Source of the DNA: DATEOR01 sp035273885 | GTDB lineage: Bacteria; Actinomycetota; Thermoleophilia; Gaiellales; Gaiellaceae | DNA length: 14,760 bases | Reading direction: 5' to 3' | Assembly (NCBI GenBank): GCA_035273885.1 | Contig: DATEOR010000113.1 | Span: forward strand, 1-14,760 | In this document: in pieces, positions 1-6,495 of the stretch | How the letters are laid out: each line of letters opens with the position of its first letter | How positions within the stretch are numbered: the first letter of the stretch is position 1 | The notes under the pieces: model-generated | The model's database searches: none | What the model was told of the DNA's origin: nothing | Seen by the model: only the letters and a program-made list of their open reading frames with translations | Made by a program: the position numbers and the translations under genes

Positions 1-216
1 CGCGTTGGCGTCGCGCGAAAAATCGCGCCGGGCGAGCAGCCAGATGACGCCTGCTCCGAGTGCGAGCGCGGCCGTCACGATCCAGGCCCAGCGCTCGCAG
101 CCGGGCGGGTAGCCACTGCTAAGAAGGCCGACCTCGACCACCGCGAACGGAACGGCGATGAGCCGCACCCAGCAAATCCAGAGCTCGATTTGGCGGCGGC
201 GCTCGAGGTCGCGCAT
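1..216 (-). CDS. Membrane protein N-terminus (partial, possible sensor kinase)
   Basis: The first 72 codons of a minus-strand gene run off the left edge. The ATG occupies 216-214 and overlaps the last base of the queG stop codon (TAATG), so translation is probably coupled to queG. The translation begins MRDLERRRQIELWICWV, has a basic N-terminus, and then shows two hydrophobic stretches (about residues 12-33 and 47-62) separated by a short loop containing PPGCERW. This is the look of an integral membrane sensor module, as found at the N-terminus of actinobacterial histidine kinases or GGDEF proteins. The catalytic part lies outside the window, so the enzyme class cannot be decided. That it is a real gene is fairly sure from the coupling and the clean membrane pattern; its function is a guess. 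Confidence 0.65.
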   Translation of the reverse strand, partial: MRDLERRRQIELWICWVRLIAVPFAVVEVGLLSSGYPPGCERWAWIVTAALALGAGVIWLLARRDFSRDANA

Positions 217-1208
217 TATCGCAGCCGCTCCAGTGCCCACTCGGCGGTCTCGCGAAGGAGGTCGTCGTCGCCCTCGGTCCAGCGCTCGACCGCGGGAGAG
301 AGCGAGGCCTCACCGGAGTTGCCCGCCGCGATCAGAGCGTTACGGCGCAGGTAGCGCGGATCGTTGCGCGGAAAGTAGAGCCGGTCGTACCGCGTCCTCA
401 GCTCGTCGTCGCCGGCTTCCAGCCAGTCGAGGAGCGAAACGACAGGCTCGGCATCGTCCGGAAGCACGGCGTGTGCGCGGCGCTTCTCCGTGCCGCGGTT
501 CCACGGGCAGACGTCCTGGCAGATGTCGCAGCCGTAGACGTAGGAGCCCATCTCCTCGCGGTAGGCGGGCGGAACCGAGCCCGGCGCCTGGCTCCAGTAG
601 GAGAGACACTTCGTCGCGTCGAGCACGCCGGGGTCGTCGAGGGCTCCCGTCGGGCAGGCGTCGATGCAACGCGTGCACGAGCCGCAGTCGAGGTCGAGGG
701 GCGCGCTGCGCTCGATCTCGGCGGTGGTGACGACCGTCCCGAGGACGACCCAGGATCCGTGCCGGCGGGTGATGAGGAGCGTGTTCTTCCCGTAGAACCC
801 CACCCCTGCGCGCGCGGCGCCCTCCCGGTCGACGTGCTGGTTCTCGTCCACGAGCACCCGGTACTCGCCGCCGATGCGCTCCCCTAGCTGCTCCAGCCTT
901 TCGCGGAGCTCCGCGTAACGGTCGCTCCACGTGTACCGGGGCAGGCGACCCTCGCCGGGCTCGGGGTCCGGGCCGGGCGCGTAGTAGGAGAGCGCCGCGG
1001 AGACGACCGAGCGGGCGCCGGGCAAGAGCGATTCCGGGTGGCAGCTCACCTCGGGCTGTGCCATGGTGAAGCGCATGCGCGCGAAGAGGCCGCGGGCGCG
1101 GCGCTCGCGGATGTGCCGCTCGGTCTCCTCGTAGGGCCCGGCGGGTGCCGCCCCCACGGCGTCGAGCCCGAGCTGCGCGGCCAGGCGACTGAGCTCCGCC
1201 TGCTGCAT
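216..1208 (-). CDS. queG: Epoxyqueuosine reductase QueG
   Basis: A 330-residue cytoplasmic enzyme that performs the last step of queuosine synthesis: reduction of epoxyqueuosine to queuosine in the tRNA wobble position, using cobalamin and two [4Fe-4S] clusters. Visible features are the conserved core VDREGAARAGVGFYGKNT (about residues 126-142) with an upstream VD at 120-121, the first ferredoxin motif CGSCTRCIDACP (175-186), Cys201, and the second motif CDICQDVCPW (227-236). A HEAT-like C-terminal tail follows (RNDPRYLRRNALIA, about 281-294). The length is slightly under the usual 340-380. I chose the ATG at 1208 because MQQAELSRLAAQLG matches the family N-terminus; the frame stays open further upstream but that part is antisense to the dehydrogenase. 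The gene is divergent from the dehydrogenase across 42 bases and overlaps the next minus-strand gene by one base. Confidence 0.93.
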   Translation of the reverse strand: MQQAELSRLAAQLGLDAVGAAPAGPYEETERHIRERRARGLFARMRFTMAQPEVSCHPESLLPGARSVVSAALSYYAPGPDPEPGEGRLPRYTWSDRYAELRERLEQLGERIGGEYRVLVDENQHVDREGAARAGVGFYGKNTLLITRRHGSWVVLGTVVTTAEIERSAPLDLDCGSCTRCIDACPTGALDDPGVLDATKCLSYWSQAPGSVPPAYREEMGSYVYGCDICQDVCPWNRGTEKRRAHAVLPDDAEPVVSLLDWLEAGDDELRTRYDRLYFPRNDPRYLRRNALIAAGNSGEASLSPAVERWTEGDDDLLRETAEWALERLR

Positions 1209-1250
1209 ACGACCGGAAGGTACCAGTGCTCGGAGGTTAGGATCCCGCCG

Positions 1251-2234
1251 GTGAAGGCGGTGCGCATCCACGAGGACGGCGGTCCCGAGGTCCTGCGCTA
1301 CGAGGATGCGGACGATCCCGTAGCCGGACCGGGCGATGTTCTCATCCGGCTGCGCGCGGCCTCCCTCAACCATCTCGACCTCTGGACACGCCAGGGTCTC
1401 CCCTCCGCGCCCAAGCCCCGGATCCTCGGAGCCGACGGCGCCGGCGTCGTCGAGGCGCTCGGCGACGAGACGCAGGGCTTCGCAGCGGGCGACGAGGTCG
1501 TGATCAACCCGGGCCTCGAGGACGGCGCGCACATCATCGGCGAGCACACCGACGGCACTCACGCGGAGCTCATCGCCGTGCCCGCCGATTACGTCCATCC
1601 CCTCCCACGGGGGCTCTCTTTCGAGGAGGCGGCCGCGTTCCCGCTCGTCTTCGAGACCGCCTACCGGATGCTCGTCACGCGGGCGAACCTGCAGGAGGGC
1701 GAATGGGTCCTCGTCTGGGGAGTCGGCGGCGGCGTCGCGTCGGCCGCGCTCATCCTCTCGAAGGCGCTCGGAGCCCGCGTGATCGCCACGTCATCGGACG
1801 ACGAGAAGCTCGAGCGGGCGCAGGAGTCCGGCGCCGACGCGGTCGTGAACCACGAGACAGGGGATGTTGCCGCGGCCGTCAAGGAGGCGACGGAGGGCCA
1901 CGGCGCAGACGTGGTCATCGAGCACGTGGGCGAGGCGACCTGGAAGACCTCGCTGCAGGCCGCAGCCACCGAAGGGCGCATCGTCGTCTGCGGGGCGACG
2001 AGCGGCCCGAACCCGCCCGCGCAGCTGCACCGGATCTGGTGGAAGCAGCTCTCGATTCTCGGCTCGACGATGGGGACGCGCGCCGATTTCGCCGGCGTCT
2101 ACGACCTCGTCGCACGCGGCTTTGCGAAGCCGATCGTCGACAAGGTCTTTCCGCTCAGCGAGGCGGCAGCAGCCCACGAGTACCTCGAGAGCGGCAAGCA
2201 GTTCGGCAAGGTCGTCCTCTTGATCGGCGACTGA
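1251..2234 (+). CDS. MDR-family zinc-type alcohol dehydrogenase / quinone oxidoreductase-like protein
   Basis: A 327-residue NAD(P)H-dependent medium-chain dehydrogenase/reductase. The N-terminal GroES-like half contains SLNHLDLWTRQG (38-49) and LGADGAGVVEALG (59-71). The Rossmann half contains the nucleotide loop VWGVGGGVASAA (155-166), then GADVVIEHVGEATW (218-231) and LGSTMGT (270-276); the C-terminus is QFGKVVLLIGD. This fits the Zn_ADH_like subgroup that carries GSTMGT and EHVG motifs. The structural-zinc lobe with its four cysteines, normally between the INPG and GEH segments, is missing: the chain passes from INPGL directly to EDGAHIIGEHTDG (85-102). The start is GTG at 1251 with GGAGG at 1232-1236, a rather long spacing of 14 bases; the homology begins exactly at VKAVRIHEDG. 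The substrate is unknown. Confidence 0.9.
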   Translation: MKAVRIHEDGGPEVLRYEDADDPVAGPGDVLIRLRAASLNHLDLWTRQGLPSAPKPRILGADGAGVVEALGDETQGFAAGDEVVINPGLEDGAHIIGEHTDGTHAELIAVPADYVHPLPRGLSFEEAAAFPLVFETAYRMLVTRANLQEGEWVLVWGVGGGVASAALILSKALGARVIATSSDDEKLERAQESGADAVVNHETGDVAAAVKEATEGHGADVVIEHVGEATWKTSLQAAATEGRIVVCGATSGPNPPAQLHRIWWKQLSILGSTMGTRADFAGVYDLVARGFAKPIVDKVFPLSEAAAAHEYLESGKQFGKVVLLIGD

Positions 2235-2426
2235 CGAGCCGCCGACCAGGAGTGACGCCTAGTCCGCGTCTGGGGCGGCGCTCGCAAGGGAGGCAAGCGA
2301 GCAGGCCCGAGACAGTACGAGTGGTACGGCGGAGGGACTGCGAGCGCAGGATCCCGCAGCGAGCGCCGTCAGGCGGGCTCGGAGCCCGGCTCCGCCGGGC
2401 GTGAGAGCACGCCGGCCAGGCGTGGA
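2235..2426. repeat. Palindrome-rich intergenic element
   Basis: This 192-base gap between two convergent genes holds no credible gene but many inverted repeats. A perfect 10-base pair, CGGCGCTCGC at 2276-2285 and GCGAGCGCCG at 2359-2368, encloses further copies of GCGAGC at 2297-2302 and 2340-2345 that could pair with the same left arm. Near the right end, three mutually exclusive hairpins overlap: 2375-2380 with 2382-2387 (1-base spacer), 2380-2385 with 2389-2394, and 2385-2390 with 2394-2399. No U-run follows, so this is not a classic intrinsic terminator, though it may terminate both flanking transcripts. It could also be a member of an interspersed palindromic repeat family; that cannot be told from one copy. 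Confidence 0.5.
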
Positions 2427-2726
2427 CTAGCCGAAGCCGAGGATGAACTTGGCGTCGTCGGACATCTTCTCCGGCGTCCACGGGGGATCCCACGTGAGCT
2501 CCGTCTCGACGTCCTCGACCCCGGGCATGTCCGCCGCTGCCTCGGTGATCTGCTGCTCGAGCATCGGGCCGACCGGGCAGCCCATCGACGTGAGCGAGTA
2601 CGTCACGTGCACCTTCGAGCCGTCCACGGCGACGTCGTAGAGCAGCCCGAGCTCGACGATGTCCATCCCGAGCTCCGGGTCCTCGACGACCCTCAGCGCC
2701 TCGATCACTTCTTCCTTCGTGGGCAT
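2427..2726 (-). CDS. SufT/MIP18-family (DUF59) iron-sulfur assembly factor
   Basis: A 99-residue cytoplasmic protein of the MIP18/DUF59 family, members of which help assemble or deliver Fe-S clusters (SufT) or belong to the phenylacetyl-CoA monooxygenase set (PaaD). Diagnostic features are DPELGMDIVELGLLYDV (16-32), TSMGCPVGP (46-54) with the conserved Cys50, and the C-terminal WDPPWTPEKMSDDAKFILG (79-97). The full domain is present with no extension. The start is ATG at 2726; the upstream ribosome-binding site is weak. No suf operon genes flank it: it faces the dehydrogenase tail to tail and lies back to back with the LuxR regulator, so it seems to be a stand-alone maturation factor. Nearby QueG needs Fe-S clusters, but a functional link is only suggestive. 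Confidence 0.88.
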   Translation of the reverse strand: MPTKEEVIEALRVVEDPELGMDIVELGLLYDVAVDGSKVHVTYSLTSMGCPVGPMLEQQITEAAADMPGVEDVETELTWDPPWTPEKMSDDAKFILGFG

Positions 2727-2784
2727 GGCGCCAGTCTAGCCGTCGTTGCGTACCATCCTGGTTTCGGGTATGGAGTTTGCACAC

Positions 2785-3537
2785 ATGAGCGGGGCGCTCG
2801 GACCCGAACGGCTCGCGGCGACCGAGCTCGACGCGGCTCTAGAGCAACTTGCACCGCGGAGCTTCGTGCAGGGGCTGAGGGCTGTGGCCCGGAAGCTGCC
2901 GGTCGCTGCCGGGGTCGAGACTGTGACGATCCGGCTGCGCGATTCCGACGGTGACGGGGAATTTCACTTCGTCGCAAGCGAGGGAATCCCGGCACACGAC
3001 CGGCGCAGCCCGGTTTTCTACCGCCAGAGCCTCGCCCAGGCTCGCGCGCTCTTCGCACTCAAGAGCAGGCACAGCCTCGCCGGCCTGCTCGGCTTCACGT
3101 GGCTGGACGGCGACTGGCTCAAGGTCGATGGCGTTCCCATCGGGACGATCACGGTCGCATGCCGCACCGAGCGCCGGCCCACCAAGGAGCAGCGGAGCCG
3201 GCTCCGGGCATGCGCGGAGAGGATCGGCCCAAAGCTGAAGGGCGCGGACCGCCGCCAGGCGACCCTCGAGGCCATCGTCCAGGCCGCCGCCCGCGAGAGC
3301 CTGACGGCGGTCATCGACGCGCCCGCCCGCGTCGCCAAGCTCCTGCGGCCGCGCGAGCTCACGATCCTCGCCCTCTACAGCGAGGGCCTCTCGGCGATCG
3401 AGATCGCGGAGATCTTCGTCATCTCCCCGCACACGGTGCGCACGCACGTGAAGAATGCATACCGGCGCCTCGGCATCCACTCGCGTGAAGAGGCGGCCCG
3501 CCTCATCCACGCCGAGCGAGTTCTGGAAGTCGTCTAG
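2785..3537 (+). CDS. LuxR-family transcriptional regulator with GAF-like sensor region
   Basis: A 250-residue DNA-binding regulator. The C-terminus (about 185-245) is a clear LuxR/GerE helix-turn-helix: LRPRELTILALYSEG, then IEIAEIFVISPHTVRTHV and YRRLGIHSREEA. The N-terminal part (about 20-155) has no receiver-domain aspartate pattern; alternating hydrophobic strands such as VETVTIRLRD and VDGVPIGTITVAC resemble a GAF-type ligand-binding fold, but this is weak. I chose ATG 2785 because GGAG sits at 2772-2775, 9 bases upstream; an in-frame ATG at 2770 would add five residues. The TAG stop shares bases with the stop of the convergent GlpX-like gene (CTAG, 3534-3537). The location next to the phosphoglycerate operon makes that operon a candidate target, which is inference only. 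Confidence 0.88.
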   Translation: MSGALGPERLAATELDAALEQLAPRSFVQGLRAVARKLPVAAGVETVTIRLRDSDGDGEFHFVASEGIPAHDRRSPVFYRQSLAQARALFALKSRHSLAGLLGFTWLDGDWLKVDGVPIGTITVACRTERRPTKEQRSRLRACAERIGPKLKGADRRQATLEAIVQAAARESLTAVIDAPARVAKLLRPRELTILALYSEGLSAIEIAEIFVISPHTVRTHVKNAYRRLGIHSREEAARLIHAERVLEVV

Positions 3538-4508
3538 CCCAGCAGGCGAACTTCCTCGCGCCGCTCGCGGGCGAAGAAGTGGATCCCGTCCACGAAGCGC
3601 ACCCAGTTGTGCCGGGTGCACATGACGATGGAGTGCGTCCGCGCGCTGTCGGTGAGGAAGCGAACCCCGCGCAGAAGGTCGCCGTTCGTCACCCCGGTCG
3701 CGGCGACGATGACCTCCCCAGGGGCGAGCTCCTCCGTCTCGAAGACCTTGTTCACGTCCTCGATGCCGTGCTCCCGCGCGGCCTCGATTTCGCCGCGGGT
3801 GGTCGGCCAGAGCTGCGCCTGGAGCTCGCCGCCCAGACAGCGGAGCGCTGCCGCGGAGAGAAGCGCCTGCCGCGAGCCGCCTATCCCGATCGCCAGGTGG
3901 TCGTTCGTGCCGCGGATCGCAGCCGTGATGGAGGCGGTTACGTCGCCGTCCTGGATGAGCTTGATGCGGGCGCCGGCCGCGCGAATCTCCTCGACGAGAT
4001 CGTGGTGGCGGGGGCGGTCGAGGACGATTGCCGTGATGTCGTTGGTGTTCCGCCCGAACGCGTCCGCGATCGCGCGGACGTTGTCCCCTACCGGCAGGCG
4101 CAGATCGATCTCCCCCCGCACGACCGGGCCGACGGCCATCTTGCGCATGTACATCTGCGGCAGGCTCGGGAAGCTCCCGGCCTCTCCGACGGCGATCATC
4201 GCCATCGCGCCGTAGTCGCCGCGCGCGACCACGCTTCGGCCTTCGAGCGGGTCGACGGCGAGATCGACCTCCATCCCGCCCCGGCCGACGCGCGTCCCGA
4301 TCGAGAGCGCGTCCGCCGGATCCTCGCTCCCCACGACGATGCGCCCGTCGATGGCCAGCTCGTCGAGGCCGTCCCGCATCGCGGTCGAGGCAGCCCGCTC
4401 CGCGCCCTCGACGTCGCCGCGGCCGAGCCAGCGCCCGCTCGCAAGCGCGGCCGCCTCCGTCACCGCGGCGAACGCCTCGCAGCCGCAGCGGGTCGCGGTC
4501 GCGTTCAC
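3534..4508 (-). CDS. GlpX-like (class II fructose-1,6-bisphosphatase family) protein with altered active site
   Basis: A 324-residue protein of the GlpX family, whose usual members dephosphorylate fructose-1,6-bisphosphate in gluconeogenesis with Mn/Mg. The fold markers are intact: SGRWLGRGD (24-32), VDPLEG (85-90), MYMRKMAVGP (119-128), DRPRH (164-168), QDGDV (186-190), AIGIGG (206-211) and ATGVTNGDLLRG (270-281). Against the E. coli GlpX sequence as I recall it, key positions differ. Metal ligand Asp33 is Glu37. The GEGExDEAPML segment with Glu57 is replaced by the shorter GSEDPADALSIG. Catalytic Thr90 is Arg91. Ligand Glu213 is Gln214. Asp86, Glu89, Tyr120 and the sugar-phosphate residues remain. 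It is therefore either a changed-specificity enzyme or a non-catalytic homologue. GTG start, overlapping the kinase stop as GTGA. Confidence 0.87.
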   Translation of the reverse strand: MNATATRCGCEAFAAVTEAAALASGRWLGRGDVEGAERAASTAMRDGLDELAIDGRIVVGSEDPADALSIGTRVGRGGMEVDLAVDPLEGRSVVARGDYGAMAMIAVGEAGSFPSLPQMYMRKMAVGPVVRGEIDLRLPVGDNVRAIADAFGRNTNDITAIVLDRPRHHDLVEEIRAAGARIKLIQDGDVTASITAAIRGTNDHLAIGIGGSRQALLSAAALRCLGGELQAQLWPTTRGEIEAAREHGIEDVNKVFETEELAPGEVIVAATGVTNGDLLRGVRFLTDSARTHSIVMCTRHNWVRFVDGIHFFARERREEVRLLG

Positions 4509-5218
4509 GCCGGCTCGAGCTCGCGCTCGATCTGGTCGAGCACGAGATCAATCACGCGGTCGACGGTTTCCTCGACCCGCGAGTTCTCGATCACCGGCAC
4601 GCCGGCCTTCGCCGCCTCCTTCACCAGGTAGTCCTGGATCCGGCGGATGTCCGGCAGGGCGCGCAGGTACTTCTCGAACGGACGCATGCCCTCGGAGGCG
4701 GAATCGCGCGTCCAGAAGTGGCTCTCGTGGTCGGCCTCGTCCTCGATCGCGAGCAGCACCTGGCAGACGAGCGCGCCGCTCGGCGGCTTGATCATCCCGG
4801 GGACGATGTGGACGCCTTCGAGGGCGAGCGAGTAGCCCTCCTCGAGGGCGCGCTCGAGAACCGCGTGGACGCCGACAAGGACGTTGCGCGTCTGGTCGAG
4901 GAACCCGGTCAGGTTCGGGTCGCGTTTCTCACCCTCGACCGGGGAGACGGCCTTGCCGGCCTCGAAGCTCGAGTAGTGGATCGACGGCATGAACTCCGCG
5001 GAAAAGAAGGCGCGCATCGTCTGGCGAACCACGTCGGTCGACGTGACGCGCGTGATCCCGAGGCGATGGGCCACCTCGGTCGCCACGGTGGACTTGCCGG
5101 TCCCGGTCGCCCCGCCGACGAGGACGAGCAGCGGCAGCTCCAGGCGCCTGAGCGCCTCCAGGCGCGGATGCACCTCCGCCGGGAAGAGCGTCGACTCGGG
5201 CGGTCGGCGGTCGTTCAC
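4505..5218 (-). CDS. 2-phosphoglycerate kinase-like P-loop kinase
   Basis: A 237-residue soluble P-loop kinase resembling archaeal 2-phosphoglycerate kinase, which phosphorylates 2-phosphoglycerate with ATP to 2,3-bisphosphoglycerate. The Walker A loop is VGGATGTGKST (34-44), followed by TSTDVVRQTMRAF (59-71), a typical substrate-side motif of this family, and LEGVHIVPGM (133-142) as the central strand and loop. The methanogen enzyme (about 300 residues) carries an N-terminal ATP-cone that is absent here, which explains the shorter length. GTG start at 5218 with an excellent Shine-Dalgarno AAGGAG at 5229-5224. It overlaps the upstream synthetase and the downstream GlpX-like gene by 4 bases each. 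The pairing with a cDPG synthetase makes 2-phosphoglycerate the likely substrate; from the fold alone another small phosphorylated acid would be possible. Confidence 0.85.
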   Translation of the reverse strand: MNDRRPPESTLFPAEVHPRLEALRRLELPLLVLVGGATGTGKSTVATEVAHRLGITRVTSTDVVRQTMRAFFSAEFMPSIHYSSFEAGKAVSPVEGEKRDPNLTGFLDQTRNVLVGVHAVLERALEEGYSLALEGVHIVPGMIKPPSGALVCQVLLAIEDEADHESHFWTRDSASEGMRPFEKYLRALPDIRRIQDYLVKEAAKAGVPVIENSRVEETVDRVIDLVLDQIERELEPA

Positions 5219-6495
5219 GCGCGCGCTCCTTCGAGGGCTTCGGCCAGGTCGAGAACGCGCTCGTCGAGGTTCTCGCCGTCGACGGTGCGAACCTCGTTGT
5301 CGCAGAGCACAACCGGCACTCCCCGCTCGGCGGCGGTCTCGGCGACGACGTCGATCGCAGCGGCCTTGAGCTCGACGAGGTAGAGCTCGGCCGAGCGCGC
5401 TTCGAGGGACGCCAGGTCGGCGCGAAGCTCCGCGCGCCGCGAGAGGTTTCCCGAGATGTGGACGATCTCGGCGCCGTGCTCGCGGCGAAGGTGCTCGCGC
5501 AGGCGCGCGTGCGCCCCCGCCGGGGCCGTCGAGAAGTAGGCGACCCGGCGTCCGCTCACGTCGCTGACCGGGCGTGGCCTGAAGATCGTCTGTAGCACGG
5601 GCACGTCGCTGACCTCTGCGATCGCACGCCGCAGCTTCTGGATCTGGTCCTCGTCCGCAAGCGGCTCCTCGCAGCCCGTGAGCACGATCAGGTCGCTGAG
5701 CAGGACCCGGTAAGCGCCGAGGTAGCCGATGACGGTGGCCGGGTCCTGGGTGGCGCCGACGACGAGGATGCGCTTGCCGGCCTCGACGGGCGGGATGGCC
5801 GCACCGCTTCCCTCGAAAACGACGAGATCAGGCGAGAGCGACGCTGCGAGCTCGGCGGCCGCGCTCATGTTGGAGTAGAACGGCGCGCCTGCGAGCCCCC
5901 CTCCAGCGCGGCGGCTGCCCACTGTGACGACGCTCGAGAACGCGGCGCCTTCCAGGTAGTCCGACGCGGCGTGGCCGCCCGCGCGCGAGAGCTCGAGGAG
6001 CTCCTCGAGCTCGGGCTCCTTGTCGACGATGACCGGCTCCTGCGGCCCGCCGCGTCCCATCGCGACGACGACGACGAAGAGGTCGCGCGACAGGAGTCGC
6101 GCGATGTGGCCCGCCACCGCGGTCTTCCCGACCCGCTTGCCGGTGCCGATGACCGCAAGCGCGGGGCGGGAGAAAGGCTCGAATCGGACCGGATCGAAGC
6201 GGAAGTCCGCGCCGACATACGGCAGGCCGCGGGCCAGCACCCGGCTCGCGATCCGGAAGCGACGCGGCGGGTCGACGACGGGCTCGTCGGAGAGGTCGAC
6301 CACGATCTCGGGCGAAACGGCCTCGAACCCATCCTCGAGCGTCTCGAAGGTCGGGACGCCGTAGTCCTCTCCCCCGCGCAGCTGCTCCGTGCCGCCGAGA
6401 AAGAGCGCGCCGACTACTTCGTGGTCCAGGCCCGCGAATGCCACCCGAAGCACATCCGGGTAGTGCTCGCCGTCGATCAGAGCCAGCGCTCTCAC
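5215..6495 (-). CDS. cpgS: Cyclic 2,3-diphosphoglycerate synthetase-like protein
   Basis: A 426-residue cytoplasmic protein matching the cDPG synthetase family, which uses ATP to close the intramolecular phosphoanhydride of 2,3-bisphosphoglycerate. The N-terminus ALALIDGEHYPDVL (3-16) and LFLGGTEQL (31-39) are hallmark segments of the family as I recall it. A P-loop follows: VIGTGKRVGKTAVAGH (115-130). Next come VVVVAMGRGGPQEP (140-153) and FEGSGAAIPPVE (227-238). Length is close to the methanogen enzyme. The start is GTG at 6495, inside the stop of the phosphoesterase gene (GTGA), and the end overlaps the kinase start in the same way. Known characterised members are archaeal (Methanothermus); bacterial copies are normally annotated by homology only. 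The family call is confident; that cDPG is actually produced here is inference. Confidence 0.87.
   Translation of the reverse strand: MRALALIDGEHYPDVLRVAFAGLDHEVVGALFLGGTEQLRGGEDYGVPTFETLEDGFEAVSPEIVVDLSDEPVVDPPRRFRIASRVLARGLPYVGADFRFDPVRFEPFSRPALAVIGTGKRVGKTAVAGHIARLLSRDLFVVVVAMGRGGPQEPVIVDKEPELEELLELSRAGGHAASDYLEGAAFSSVVTVGSRRAGGGLAGAPFYSNMSAAAELAASLSPDLVVFEGSGAAIPPVEAGKRILVVGATQDPATVIGYLGAYRVLLSDLIVLTGCEEPLADEDQIQKLRRAIAEVSDVPVLQTIFRPRPVSDVSGRRVAYFSTAPAGAHARLREHLRREHGAEIVHISGNLSRRAELRADLASLEARSAELYLVELKAAAIDVVAETAAERGVPVVLCDNEVRTVDGENLDERVLDLAEALEGARA
5224..5229 (-). promoter_or_regulatory. Shine-Dalgarno of the 2-phosphoglycerate kinase-like gene
   Basis: AAGGAG on the minus strand, 5 bases upstream of the GTG at 5218-5216 and lying inside the end of the synthetase gene. 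It supports the GTG as the true start and argues that the kinase is re-initiated efficiently within the coupled operon. Confidence 0.7.

Noticed and set aside
216..1598. 460-residue frame extending queG upstream of 1208
   Set aside because: The extra N-terminal 130 residues are antisense to the dehydrogenase gene and match no QueG; the family N-terminus begins at the ATG at 1208.
2746..2774. TTGCGT and TATGGA with a 17-base spacer before the LuxR gene
   Set aside because: The spacing is ideal but the -10 matches poorly, and it overlaps a possible start codon at 2770; too weak to list as a promoter.
2839..4551. 570-residue minus-strand frame
   Set aside because: It is very rich in Arg, Gly, Ala and Asp, and lies antisense to the LuxR gene and out of frame with the GlpX-like gene; a GC-rich shadow frame.
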